The notes beneath the pieces were generated by a model that made no database searches, was not told the origin of the DNA, and worked only from the letters and a program-made list of their open reading frames with translations. Shown here piece by piece: positions 22,440 through 34,680 of a stretch of 64,000 bases of DNA. A program made the translations under genes and the position numbers. Source of the stretch: Apium graveolens (lineage: Eukaryota; Streptophyta; Magnoliopsida; Apiales; Apiaceae); NCBI RefSeq assembly GCF_009905375.1, contig NC_133648.1, forward strand, positions 30,394,846 through 30,458,845, read 5' to 3'. Position 1 is the stretch's first letter. Each line of letters opens with the position of its first letter.

Positions 22440-25400
22440 TGTAACACCCCCAAATCCGGGGTCGGGGATCCGGGTTGTCACGAGTTCCATTTCCCTTAAT
22501 AACACCCAATCTTAATAATTACTCAACTACTCTGTACTGTGACCCCACAATAAACACACACACCACACGTTATAGTCTCAGAGATGAACATCCAAAAATA
22601 ACCACAAGTCATTTTATTCCACAATTATCTGCCAATACACCTTAAAAGGTTTTCTGAATAAATTTACATTCTTTGCCATTATTACAATTCATAAATATAC
22701 ATAAATCTGGTACATCAAAAGTTGAAAGCCTAGCATATTGGTAGTTCCTACCTCAGCTACAGCGACATCAACGCCTATAGGAAACTGCAGAATATTTCCT
22801 ATCCGCTCGCGAATTGGGAGCTTGGTCATGTTCATCTTGCCTATCTGATGTTGTGTGAAGAAAAAAGAAAGCAAGGGTGAGTAGCAAGCCCACCAAAATA
22901 ATATGTATAATGATTAACAATATATGAGCCTTCTCATAGTACTCATGAAAGTCTTGGTCAAAAGAAATGAACCAAGTTTGATATTTTAATGCGATGAAGT
23001 CGCAAAATATTTAGTATATATACATATACATATATACTTTTCAAAATATAGGAAGTCCTCTTCCATGCATAATACACACAGAGTTCCAGTTTATAACTGT
23101 ATATATAAAAAAATATCGTTGCAAGGTGATCTCATATATCTAACCTTGTCTCAACGTTTTTCCGAAAATCTTTGTCATTCATAAGACAATCATTATCTAG
23201 ATATAAGTTTAAAAGATGAAGTTACAAGATACCCCAAAATACTTATATCTTTCCCAAATACTACTTGAACTACCCCCGTTCAAGTTATAATCAGTTTCAA
23301 AGGTTCATCACATAGATGAGACTACAAGACAAGATTTGAATAGATTCAATCTTTGAATATCATTATAAATAATGAAGTTACGAGATACTTCATTAAGTCC
23401 CGATATATAAATATATTCATATATCTCCCATACATTTCCTGAAAACCTCTGTCATGTAAAGTATGAACAGAGTTGCAATATCCAATGAATTTGGAAGGAA
23501 AAGAATTTTGGCATAAATCAGATATCTTGCTGATCAGGCAAAGATACCAATAAGTAACCTTTTCTACTAGTAGATGGATGAATCCCCCACCGGTCATCAC
23601 CCTGGCCACATAAGGACCTTGTGCTGGACCGCCACCCGGCCTCTTACGCGTTGATGGACTGCCACCCAGCCACTTACACATTGATAGACCGTACCCCGGC
23701 CTGTCGCTTATGCCGACTCAATTAGATGGGCTTACTTCCCGAACATTGGGCAAGTAATCAATTCATTCATCAAAACAGCAACCTTGTTGCGAATATAAAA
23801 TACACCACAGAGCCGGATCCCTTAGATTTTTTGAGCGAGTATTCAAGTCCCCTTAAAATGGAAGATCTTGAATTTGGAAACAAGTTTTGGGATCCTCTCT
23901 ACCTTTTAAATTCATTTTGAAGACTCGAAAACATTTTTAAGAATGTTTGGAGTAATGCTGATTTAATAAAATAAATCAGTCCCAATATGAAAGAAATATC
24001 TGAATATTATTATTTAAATAATATTCCCATAAAGAATAATTGAGGTAGAAGTTGGAAAACTTATACTTGAATGAATAGTAATTAATCAAAGATATACTTA
24101 TACGAAAGTAATATCTTTATTTGAATAATCAAAAATAAGTTTGATTATCGACACCTTATTCTTTAATACAATAAAGAATATTATTAAGTAATAAGCGGAG
24201 TCATAATACCTCGAATGAATACTATAAATAATATTCATAAAATAAAGGAGTCATACATCCTCAAATGAATATCCAAGTAATATTCAATAATAATATAAAC
24301 TGAGTCATAAGCCCTCGAATGAATATTCAAATAATATTCAAATAATAAAATAAACTGAGTCATAAGCCCTCGAATGAATATTCAAATAATATTCAAATAA
24401 TAAAATAAACTGAGTCATAAGCCCTCGAATGAATATTCAAATAATATTCAAATAATAAAATAAACTGAGTCATAAGCCCTCGAATGAATACTCAAATTAA
24501 TATTCAATTAAGTAAAATAAAGGTATCGAATAAACCTTATTCGATCTATAGTTTTAAAAACTATATCCATATATATATAAATATATAAATATATATATAA
24601 TATACTCGGGAACATCGACTCCCGGTTTAGAAATATGTTCACCTTTTATCCCCTATACTAAGGGTATACGCAACTACTTGCTTATTTCTAGCATAGGTAT
24701 TATGCAACTATAAGCATTGAAATCAACAGATAGATAACCAGATTACGAAACAGACATGCATATATACCATATCAGCATGCTCCAATATATCGCAAAATTT
24801 GCTAATAACAATCATGCACTATCACAAGATAATGCATATACATATATTTACATCACAACAACAGTATATCGGGTAGAAAACTTGCCTGAGCGACTGGGGG
24901 TTACGAATGGCTCGGGACGAGTCTGGTAACCTATAAGCAACAAGTTGGAATTAAACCAAAGTCACTTGTAAATCTATACTTTAACTAACTTAGACTCTAA
25001 CGCTTATTCTGCGCTTACTGATTCTCTTAAGTCACTCGAGTACCCTCGGCTCCACCATTTTTAATAATTTAACCTTTACGAGTTTTAATACGATTCCTTC
25101 GCGAGTGTCTTACCAACTGCCTAACACACTTACCATAAATGTTTCATACATTAATTAACCCTTTTTGGTCTTTAACCTATGTTTCAAAGTAAGGCGAGGG
25201 GAAAAGTTTCGTTCGCGAAACGCCGTTACTTGAAACGGTCGTTTCTCATAAACCGTGCATCAGAATCGAACGAACTACATATCAAAACGAAGCTCGTAAC
25301 ACGAACTATCTAAACATGGCAATGGTCATAATCTAGCAGGGGGATCTCGGGTCCTAATGTTATGCACAAAAATAGTCTAAAGATAATCGGACGTTACGAC

Positions 25401-26661
25401 GGCTATGTTTACGCGATTTCCCAATTTAAAACCATTCAGAACCAACCCAATTCAACCTCAATCCAACATACAACCAACATCCATCCTTATCACATCATAA
25501 CAACCCCAACCAATTAAATTTTAACATTCATACTTATGCCTAAGCTTGAATTTAACTATACTACATTCTTTTAATCAAAACAACAACATTTACCAATCCA
25601 ACAACATCCCAAAACTCACTAATCTCTACATACACAACCATCAAGCCTCTCATGAACTAAAATACTCATATTATGCTCTTAACATTCAATAACAAAGCTT
25701 GGTTAAGAGATTATACCTTCCTTGAAGCTTTTTAACACAACACAAGAGCTTTGAATGCCTAAAGAACCTTGATCCTTGCTTGTATAACCTTAATCTTTCA
25801 TAAAAATTCAAGAAAACTAAAGTTATTTCTTGAAGGTTACTATTCACCATCTTCTTCCTTGATTTATTGGAAGAGATTGTGAAGGAATTAGGAGCTTAAA
25901 CTTATAGCATATCCATAACTATGTACAAGGAAGCTTAGATAATTATCTTGTGATTTAACAATGCTTGGAACTTGATTTTTGATTTTTCTTCCTTTGAAAA
26001 AGATGAAAAGCCGAGAGCAATGTTTGAAGAATGAAAAATTTTGTGTTTGCTTTGATTTGTTTTGGCTAGCTAGGTTGTTTTGGTTTTGTTTTTGGTTAAT
26101 TACCCTTCTAACCTTGAACTTTGTGTGGTTTACAATCATCCAACAATTCCTTCCCTTTTTGTCATGCCTATATCACCTTGCACATGTCATAATGCTCCCA
26201 CTTGTCCACACCTTGTGGTTTGATGATGTCACAATCCCTGGCTTCTTGTACAAGCTTGTCTCTTGGTCACTTATTTGTTTTACGGTTCGCTTATCTTTCG
26301 TTCTCGTTTATCGTTTGAGGGATCATACCCGGGATCTTATTACTTAGGTTCCCTTAACCTTTCTCAATATATTATATTCCTTTTATGATCCTCTCCTATA
26401 ATCCTTTAATTTAAATCATTTTTATCCTGTTACCTTTTTCTCAATTCTTTCCGTATCTAGTGGATTTCCGGGAAAAATCAAAGTGTTCGGAATTGGATTC
26501 TGACGATCTTTACATACACTTATATACCATATAGAGTACTAATAAAATCTCAGAATATCCATAACAGAACCCCTACATAGTGTGGCATGAAAAGTTTTCT
26601 CATTCAGCAAAAACACTATTCACAAGGGTTTCAAAAATTTCCAAAAATTGGGGTTATTACA
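22440..26661 (-). repeat. 5' LTR of minus Tekay-type element
   Basis: 4222 bp, TGTAAC...TTACA, with the target duplication on its outer side. It contains the intact mini-frame (22689-22835), splice-like sites (donor near 25717, acceptor near 22845), the 55-bp array (about 24190-24510) and the 30-bp triplet array (about 23600-23708). Confidence 0.93.
22689..22835 (-). CDS. LTR-encoded mini-frame, 48 codons, unknown function
   Basis: The ATG at 22835-22833 lies 9 bases after an AG that ends a pyrimidine-rich tract, a good acceptor-like site. The first 28 codons (KLPIRERIGNILQF... to VAVAEV) align codon by codon with the mini-frame at 39096-39218 of the other subfamily: shared R-x-R-[MI]-G-[SN]-[VI]-x-x-[LF]-P. 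Just after them, both have GAG followed by GT, a donor-like site, and similarity ends there. So the meaningful part may be a short exon of a spliced leader. The 3' LTR copy (near 13045) has a TAG inside. The role is unknown; the frame may be chance. Confidence 0.35.
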   Translation of the reverse strand: MNMTKLPIRERIGNILQFPIGVDVAVAEVGTTNMLGFQLLMYQIYVYL

Positions 26662-26666
26662 TAATT

Positions 26667-27270
26667 CATGCCTTTACCGTGTTATTTTAAGCAGTTCTAA
26701 ACATGCTTAACAACTCAGTGAGCGTTTTGTCTATCTAATTCCTTTTGTTTTTAACAAACTAAGAATATAAGTTGTTCAAAAATTGTTTGATCAAATCAAG
26801 CCGAGTTTCTAGACTATTCTTGAAACCCAAATTATCAAGGTACATATACCTATCATCTTTAGAACTTATGGTCCAACCGGATATCATTCTCCCATTAATG
26901 CAAAGTATGGTGCCTTATTATTGTCAAATCTTTCTAACGAGCCTATCTTTCAAACATCCTTTGAAGGTGCTCAATCATATCATAAGCATCATTATGCTCT
27001 TGTTGCTTCTAAAGCTCAGCACTCATAATTACAAGCATGAGACATGAAACATCAGTTGCATAATCAATTTTCTTCTAGTAAGCATTTTGTTCAGCATATG
27101 TTTCATTCTCAGCTAGAAGAAATAAGGGAGGGGTTTGAGTGACATCCTTGAACCCGAGGACAATCCTCAAGTTCCCATGTCAATCGAGGAAATTATTTCA
27201 TGTCAGTTTGTCCTTCTCAAGTACTATTATGTAGAGAAGTTATTTTGTGTTATTTGTCATTTGATATCTA
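26667..27270 (-). pseudogene. Angela-like Gag capsid remnant (region II)
   Basis: The minus strand holds the same capsid scraps as region I, with TAG stops at the same codons (after NAY and after SAEL) and the same frameshifts. The shared lesions show either that both copies come from one already decayed element or that one is a duplicate of the other. The knuckle is on the other side of the insertion, at 12400-12646. Confidence 0.72.
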
Positions 27271-29146
27271 CAATATTAAAGTGCATAAAATGACTTAGTC
27301 TACAAATGATCATTAAATTATGTTCAAGTGATTATTCATATATATATATATATATTCACAATATATATCTCCCACTATTTTTATCAAATCAATAGCCCTA
27401 ACTATTAATTTGGAAAAAATATCTTCTATATCCTTTCTAGTGAGCCAAGATCCATATTTCACCACGCGTTAGGTCAGCTTTGGCTTTTCTCCTAAAATAT
27501 GATTATTTAGGTAGACAATATTTGTCAATTATATCAACTATATAACTCTTGGATAGCTTGGTGGAACAGCATTTGTTCATATTTATCTAATAAATCTCGC
27601 CAAACTCTATGCCTCTAAGTTCACAATCCTATTGTGATAACTTAGTTAAGTCAAACCCAATAGTCAAAAAGTATCAATATACTTCAACACATCTCTCATG
27701 ATAGATAGGAGTACTTCGCTTTGGCGAACCCACTCCTGGTCGATCTAGGGGTTAACGCATTGGACTCATTTGAAGGAATCTGATCAACTTAATATTAACT
27801 TTAGGGTTTTGTTAATTTTAAAATGATCATGATCCCATCATAAAGAGATTCCCAATTTTTCCTTGAATAAAATACTTCAAATCAATATTCGTCAATGGTT
27901 TAATTTCCACGTAGTGAGGGAGTTACAACGGTCTCGCTTAAAACCTATAACCTTACAAGTTCAATGAACTCGCTTTTGACAAAATCGCCCCATATCAGAA
28001 ACAAAGAAAAATTGTATTTTATTCCGTGTTTCATAAACACGAGAATCTCATAATCGTTAGTTCATTATAAAATCTTGAATCGTTACAGATTTTATCTTGT
28101 TTAGAAAGAATGACATGGGTGTCGTATCTAATACATACATCTTTAATCTAATTAAGCATGCATCTTTATAAACTACTCTACAGATACATTCATCATATGC
28201 GCATATATATGTAAAGTGCAATAAATAAACGTGGTTGGTTATGACTTCATCCTATGTGATCTTTAATAAGGTAATGACAAAGATCTAGGTCAATCTAAGG
28301 TGGAAAATAAATACAGGCTAACTATTACATGTCTTCTTTCTTGTATTGCTTCCTTGGATGGTCTCTGTGTGGGATTACCCTTGATCTTCAAATCTTCATG
28401 TCTTCATATACATTACAAGAATGAAATATGAAAACTAATCTAATGAACATACAAGAAGAACTCGAGTTACATTCGAGATTTAATAATTACAAGTTTAAAC
28501 GACATGCAGGCCGTATTTAAAAAACCAAAACCATTAACCTAAGGTCATAATCCATAACCATCCACCATGCTCAATTAACACAAAATAACATGTTAAAACA
28601 CATAATCAGATCTTAACATATCGTACACATCATGATCTAATCATAAAAACCAAATATTGAAAAAATCAGAAAATTTGAAATTAAATCTGATAACATTAAA
28701 TCACATATTACAGGGTCTAAACTACGTCAAACGCATTACAGGTCAGTCGATGATAGCTTTTTCTATCAGTTACGTTCAGACGCTCGATTCCATATGAAAT
28801 AGCATATTCGTTTGCCAAAATCGGACACTAAACACAGATTTCAGCAAATCTGCTGCATCCGATTCAGAATCGTATCAAATACGATTCTTATAATTAGAAC
28901 AAATACAAAACATGTATATATCAGTATATATATACAGATTATTTAATCATCATATAATTATACAACTCTCATGAATATCATATATTCAAAACATATATAT
29001 ACATCGAAATATATAAATATAACAACATGTAAAATATACAAAATCGCATACATAACAGTCATGGAATATTGTATACATGTTATCATCATAAATCCAGTAA
29101 ACACATAAACGAATTAAACACTTTTTGCAAGTAAATCTGATGTCAT
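26667..29146 (-). mobile_element. Angela-like copia internal region II, 5' part (leader and gag)
   Basis: This continues region II across the inserted Tekay-type element. Gag remnants lie at 26667-27270 and an untranslated leader at about 27271-29146, with an (AT)n run near 27338. Sequence and stop codons closely follow 4970-7439. The primer site is decayed here too (TGATGTCA at 29138-29145 on the plus strand). Confidence 0.83.
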
Positions 29147-30702
29147 TGATGGGTTTCGAGCACATAAACGCAACGGAAACAGTAATTAAAACCTAAACAA
29201 TCAGAATTTTCGAAACCCACCGCAGGATCCATGCGAAAAACATATATTTAATTCGTAGATCAGATTTTTTACCTTAAGAAGCTTTAGCAATTGGTTGACT
29301 AATAGAGATTCAAAGCTTGTTCAATCACCACGCATCCCGCTCTCGCGATATACGCTCTATCGGTATACACACGAATGCTTGAACTCAAAGATTGGATGTG
29401 TACTAGCACAAACCCGTTTCTTCTTGCTCTCTCCATCTTCTCTCTTGGTGGCTAGGGTTTTAGTAAAAGTCTTGCACGCCAAAAAATCAGCCACACAAGA
29501 GATATTATATAGATAGTAGAAAAATGAATTATAACTCTTAACTAATTAGGAGATATTATTAATTCGAAATTCCTATTTGTATTATAATTAAGTCTTACTT
29601 AATTATTTAACAAATAAATTTTATAATTAATATTAGTAAATTCAAATATCAATATTTATCTAATTAATTAAGTCATGCTTAATTAATATCAAAAATAATT
29701 CAAATTACTTTAATATAATTTAAATCCAATTTAAATTAAATAATCCTTCAAGCATTTTTAGTGTGTGACCCTATAGGTTATTATTATGTTGGCAAAAATT
29801 TTAAATCTAATTTAAAATCGTAAACAAAGAGCGGCATCTAGTGATACATTATTTTTACCCAATTAATAATAATTGAATCGGTGATCGATTAAATCTTTTA
29901 TGAATAATGTACAATGTAATATAATCCCTTAACCAAATATTATAGATTAAACTAGAGGCATGTAATGTGTCATCCTCATCATAGTTTAATCTAAGTTTCC
30001 TTGATCAATGAGTAGACTATCATATCAAATCAACATTTGAGCGTGGCCACGCATTTCATAGTCTAGCTCACACAAGAGGCCAATAATATCACTCCTAAAA
30101 TAGGAGTGTTAAATCCCATCTAGATCATTCATATTTCTCATACGATTTATAATATACCCAATGTCCACTTTTATCATTACCCGGTCAAGGATAACTTTTA
30201 ATGGAATCAATGTATATTAATTTTCGTATAAAAATATAATGACTTCAGGTCTAAGGACCATTACATCATTATCACTGTGAAAATTACTTATGACATAACA
30301 GACATGTAGAATCTCACATTGGGTCTGTCCAGCACCATGTACATATACATCTGCCTGTATTTTTTACTTTAGTATCATCATACCTATGATCAATGAGATG
30401 TGATCATCAGTCAACAAACACACCAGTCTTAATGTATTATTATTGTCTCTTAATAATAATACTCGACTAGGGACCTTTAGGAATATTGATACTATTCTCA
30501 TAATCTCATTTCTAAGTCACGTACTTAGAGATATAGAATTGCATATCATATTCCAAGGATATTTATTAATCTAACATTTATATCGCAGTAAATTAAGATT
30601 AATAAATTATAAAGGGAATAATCGATAGAACATAAACATTTATAATCCTAATGTCTTAAACTAAAACATCATAGTGTTATCTCTAGGGCACAAACACTAA
30701 CA
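29147..30702 (-). repeat. Outer 5' LTR of the Angela-like array
   Basis: 1556 bp; the minus strand runs from TGTTAGTGTTTG at 30702 to ACCCATCA at 29147. It matches 7440-9572 apart from the solo LTR there and small indels. It preserves the empty CTCGA site for that solo insertion. Athila gag sequence starts at its outer edge, so the array was inserted in Athila DNA. The far-side target duplication lies outside the window. Confidence 0.85.
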
Positions 30703-31010
30703 ACATCGCATTTTGATTATTGCTCCATCTGAAGTTAGGATGATTCCAGTTGTCAGGATGATAAGTGTCTGGAACTGATTGCTGCGATCTCTGAAAGTTG
30801 CTCACAAACTGAGCTGATTCACAAGATATAGCGCATTGCTCCGTCGCATGCGAACCTACACATAGTTAGCCAGAGAATCGATCTTCATAGACAACTCTTT
30901 TAATTGAGCAGCGATAGTCGTAGCTGTATCCACTTGAAGAACTCATGCTACCTTGCCCTGTGGAAATCTTTGAGTTTGATACTGATATTAATTAGCAGCC
31001 ATTAGTTAAT
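30703..31010 (-). pseudogene. Athila-like Gag fragment
   Basis: About 300 bases align in the same orientation with 61165-61510 of the Athila gag (zinc-knuckle side, through NQIAI-CDLCAG-like and ALSMKVDSL-like segments). Stops and small indels are present. It ends in GCAGCCAT at the edge of the CACTA piece. It is a separate copy from the Athila element on the right of the window, since the same segment exists there. Confidence 0.75.
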
Positions 31011-31238
31011 TTGAATAGGCCTGGTTTTTTGAATGATCCATTTGTGTTAGCAACACATGTTAAGCATATCCGTTATATCGACGATCTTCTTGAAAAATTA
31101 TGGTCCGTGGTGTTGAAATTTCTCGAAAGAAAACACTATGATGATATCGAAGATGAAAATGAGGGATCCGTGAAAGTAGAGCTTGAGTCTAATATTTTTA
31201 TGCCCAACTTACCAGATGATGATTTTGAATGTAGATGA
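31011..31238 (+). pseudogene. CACTA transposase C-terminal exon
   Basis: The frame ends in TGA at 31238 and contains NDPFVLATHVKHIRYIDD followed by an acidic tail (EDENEGSVKVELESN, MPNLPDDDFECR). The DPFVLA-x-x-x-K segment and acidic C-terminus are typical of the last exon of En/Spm TNPD/TNP2 transposases, which cut and paste the element by binding its subterminal repeats. Everything upstream is missing, so this is a remnant. The first codons may belong to the junction rather than the exon. Confidence 0.7.
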
Positions 31239-31439
31239 ACAAATTCAACTAGATTGAATTTTTTTGTATATTTCATTATTGTTATGTATAACTTTAAAAT
31301 TTTGGTTTGGTGATGTTTGTTGTTCATGATTATTGTTATGTTTGCTCTAAATGGCTAAGACGTTTGTTTTCCAGTCCATTAATTGTTTAGTAATGAAGGG
31401 GATACACTCTTTCTGTCAATTTTTTTTAAAAATATTATA

Positions 31440-31987
31440 GTGATATAGACAAGCATTTTATAGGCAAACGCTTGTCTGAACATTTTATAGACAACAAGGC
31501 AGAAACGGTTGTGTGATTAGAGACAACACTTCCGGGACTGTTGTGTGATATGCTAAACACATAATACAAACACAACCAATTGTGTGAAACAGAATACAAC
31601 AACGGAAATATAAAACCGTTTTCTCATATTTTACAATGGTTATATATTTCCGTTGTATGAATCATATTAAAATAATATGTTTTACAAACTGTTGTGTATT
31701 GTTTAGCAACAGTTTCCTGAACTATTGAGTGAAATGTCTAACAATAACAAATTTTTAAAACCATTATCTCATGTTTTACAACGGTTACTTGTTCCGTTGT
31801 ATGAAACATATGTAGACAATAGTTTTTAAAAACTGTTATGCAAATTACATTTTTTTGTGATTTTTTTACAACGGTTCATAAAACCGTTGTATGAATCAGG
31901 GATTAGACAATGGTTATTGGAGGGAAAAATAAAACCATTGTCTGTTATTTCGGGACAACGGTTTTCTTTTCGACTGTTGTCTGATGT
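31440..31987. repeat. CACTA subterminal repeats
   Basis: More than ten copies of ACAACGGTT or its complement AACCGTTGT, with variants (ACAATGGTT, AACTGTTGT), occur in both orientations, several paired as potential hairpins such as ACAACGGTTCATAAAACCGT at about 31869-31888. Such arrays bind the transposase accessory protein in En/Spm elements. Confidence 0.85.
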
Positions 31988-32003
31988 CATTTTTCTTGTA
32001 GTG
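31988..32003 (-). repeat. CACTA terminal inverted repeat
   Basis: CATTTTTCTTGTAGTG is an exact complement of the common plant CACTA end. The 3-bp target duplication cannot be tested because the other end is absent. Confidence 0.9.
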
Positions 32004-32045
32004 AACTTTTGCTATCAGTAGTAATGCTTGTGCTTGATCCGAACT

Positions 32046-32093
32046 CTTCTCTCTTCTCTTCTTTCTTCTTTTCTTCTTTTTCTCTTCTTTTTT
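32046..32093. repeat. CT/CTT microsatellite
   Basis: Forty-eight bases are almost purely C and T (TCTTCT and CTTTT variants). It lies just outside the CACTA end. Confidence 0.85.
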
Positions 32094-33557
32094 TGAGGAA
32101 GAGATGAGTACTCTTTTAAAGTTGTTGTCGTAGGAACATTTAGACCTTTAGGTCGTAGGAACCGTACACTTACAATTTTAGGCCGTAGGCCGAGATAATA
32201 TTAATTCTTACAATAGTAACAAGTTTTCGGATTCTATCTATATTTAATCCTAACTGCAGGTTACCCTTTTATTACAAGTAGCCATACACATCATGGATGA
32301 TATGAAAAATAAAACTGATTACAACAGTAGCCATGTACTTGATATATTAGTAATGAAAATCAACTTGAGATGTGACATATATAATAATTTAAGCAAGGAA
32401 AACTTATTACCACCATGTGTAAATGAAAAATAAGAGATGTTAGGGAATTATGGAAAGCCAATATTTTGGGAGACAAATTAAATTCGAATCGTAGGCATAG
32501 GCAAAATAGGCCGTAAGGAACTACATATATTGATTACTAAATTTGATGTCTTGCGATCAATCTTTCTTCTAGAAGCAGATATGAGAGAAACTTAATATGA
32601 AAAATAAAATGATAAGTATTATAGGACATAAAATAGGACTCGGAATGAACATGTACAATAACATAAAAGCCTAGCTGATATAGCAATGTACATGTGCGAT
32701 AATAAATAATGACTACCAGTGTTGAACAAGGGTAGGATTTGAAAAAAAATAAAACACAAGAAGGCACAAGGTGAAGGAAGAGCTGAGCAAAAACATCATG
32801 TCATCTTCCTTCACAAACACAAAACATAGTTTTTATTAGGCTCTGTTTATATACAAACATGCGTCGAAAGCTCACCTGATATGCCAAATGCCAGACATAC
32901 ATACAGAGAACCGATAATCATGATATTACAAAAAATATTCATGATACTTCCTCTCTACTACATATATTTATCCTTTTAAACATAATAAATAACACCATTC
33001 AATACCTATTCCATCTTCTTTACTGTGACGAGAGCTTGAAATCAGGAAACAAGACTATGTGACACTTTCCTATGTAAGTGCATGATGTCTTTGTAGGTCA
33101 GGAAAGTACTCGGTCCTCGACAGCAGTGCCAAACTGATAGCCATAAGATTTCTTCACACAATCTGTAGAGATTATACAACCATCATCCCAATGTTTGCTT
33201 GTGTTGTTGTCTTTGTATTTGTATCTCTCTTTTTTTTTCTTTCATTGCACTTAATCAAATCTCAGGACACCTCCTCCTCCCGTGACCTCCTACGTGGTAG
33301 TATTATAAGAAGTCTTGTGGTTGTTTCATCACCAAGTAGCTTGTCACCAAGTTGTTGTCCTTCTTTTTTCTCTGAGTCCTTGTTTTATCATCTACATGAT
33401 AGGAGATGCCACCTTTTTAAGTTATGTTGTCACCTTGCAAAGCTATCTATTAATAAAATGAGTTAAATAGAAAAGGGCAAGGTGGCATGCTGTTCGAATT
33501 TTTAGGGATGACTAACTATTTACTTCTTGACACTAGCATCTTTGCATGTGATTATGA

Positions 33558-33749
33558 CTACTGGCCAATCGTAAGGGATGAGTCATAGAGCTGAAACCTC
33601 CGGCAGATGTGGCTCGCTTTATCCCGTAGACAAGGTCTTTGGGAAGAGAAGCTTTCCTTCGGAGAGTTGACTTTGCAGGCTGCGAACATTTCATAGGCCT
33701 GAGAGTATTTAGAAAGTTGTAGGCTAATGTTTTGTAGGCCATTATCCAT
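33558..33749 (-). other. Possible host-exon remnant, unrecognised
   Basis: A 63-codon minus frame has ordinary amino-acid composition, unlike the AT-rich shadows around it. No motif, signal peptide or membrane segment is seen. It could be part of a decayed gene or chance; an overlapping frame of 69 codons exists in another phase. Confidence 0.2.
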
Positions 33750-34680
33750 ATTCTTTTTTTAGTAGTAAATAATACTCATGTTATGCCCTTTTTAATCAAT
33801 TCATTACATAATGTACTGTAGGAGTTAATGTATAATGTGTACTTGTAGTTACACAATTATGCACTTTGTATACCTCAATTTTGAAATCTAGCAAACTGCG
33901 TACGCTAACTTTTTAAAATCTAGCAAATTGTGTACTTCAGTCAAATATGGTTAACACCGTTAACTATTACAAGGTCAATTCAGTACTTTTATACATTAAA
34001 ATATAAACTAAATAATTTGCTGTGAAACCTATTATTAAATTTATAAAAGTTTGATCAACTTTGTTTATTAATTTGTATCAATTTATATTAATATTAAATT
34101 AATATTATGAAGTTGATTCGTGTACTAAATTTTAATTAATTACGAATTCTTTAATGATAAATTTTTTTTAAAAGTGAATGTTGTTAAAATTTAAAAAATT
34201 ATACAAGTACATGGCACCAATGACATTTTTAACTTTTAAGTATACGTAAATGATAAGTTTGGAAAAAGAGAATTTGTAATTTTTTTAAGATAGAATTCAA
34301 ATTTTTTTAATGGTAGTTTTTTAATAAATATAGAGTTAATTGCACTTTACACCCTACTACTATGATTCAAAAACAAACTTGTACCAGAACTTTGAGAAAT
34401 TCAGTTTGCACCCCTATACTTCAACTTTGGGATTCATTATGTACCCATTTCAGAATTCTGTTGAATTGGGTAGGGGTAGAATCGGAAATTCAGCAAAAAT
34501 ATTAAGTAAATTAATTTCATATCTTTTAAAATAATGTTAAAAATTGAATTTTGATACAAAATTGTAAATTTTTAATTTTTTAAATGATAATAATAATTTT
34601 AGTTTTGATTTCATTTTATATTATTAATGATAGTAATTTGTAATTTTTTAAAAAAATATTTTAACAATTAATTTTGATTA

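Larger units (their letters stand above)
12647..26661 (-). mobile_element. Complete Tekay-type gypsy element, non-autonomous, with 4.2-kb LTRs
   Basis: The element is 14,015 bp, bounded by TGTAAC...TTACA ends and a perfect 5-bp duplication TAATT (12642-12646 and 26662-26666). Left and right LTRs (4224 and 4222 bp) differ by roughly 45 substitutions by eye (about 1%). The primer site (22424-22435), polypurine tract (16871-16889) and 5.57-kb interior are in the expected minus-strand order. The interior has no usable frame and is scrambled in the same way as in the element at 35568-61133. Assignment to the Tekay/Del chromovirus clade rests on RNase H and integrase C-terminal motifs and on the very long LTRs. 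Confidence 0.93.
31011..32003 (+). mobile_element. CACTA (En/Spm-type) transposon, 3' end only
   Basis: In order: the last coding exon of a TNP2-like transposase (31011-31238), an untranslated stretch, a zone of short direct and inverted repeats (31440-31987) and a terminal inverted repeat CATTTTTCTTGTAGTG (31988-32003), the reverse complement of the classical CACTACAAGAAAAATG end. The 5' half and its terminal repeat are not in the window; the element is cut at an Athila gag fragment. Confidence 0.88.
32004..34680. other. Unclassified AT-rich region without a recognisable gene
   Basis: A CT-rich microsatellite lies at 32046-32093. Around 32990-33230 and 33558-33749, short minus-strand frames have more even base composition (for example DCVKKSYGYQFGTAVEDRV with a stop after it, and NISLQLSKYSQAYEMFAACK), which might be remains of host exons, but I recognise neither. 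Two stretches with AATTxxGCACTTT followed by pyrimidine-rich text (33850-33965, 34335-34460) look like ends of non-coding DNA transposons. Nothing else can be supported. Confidence 0.5.

Noticed and set aside
31440..31987. Short alternating repeats that might suggest a CRISPR-like array
   Set aside because: Units are 9-12 bases in both orientations without regular spacers, inside a plant CACTA end; they are subterminal transposase-binding repeats.
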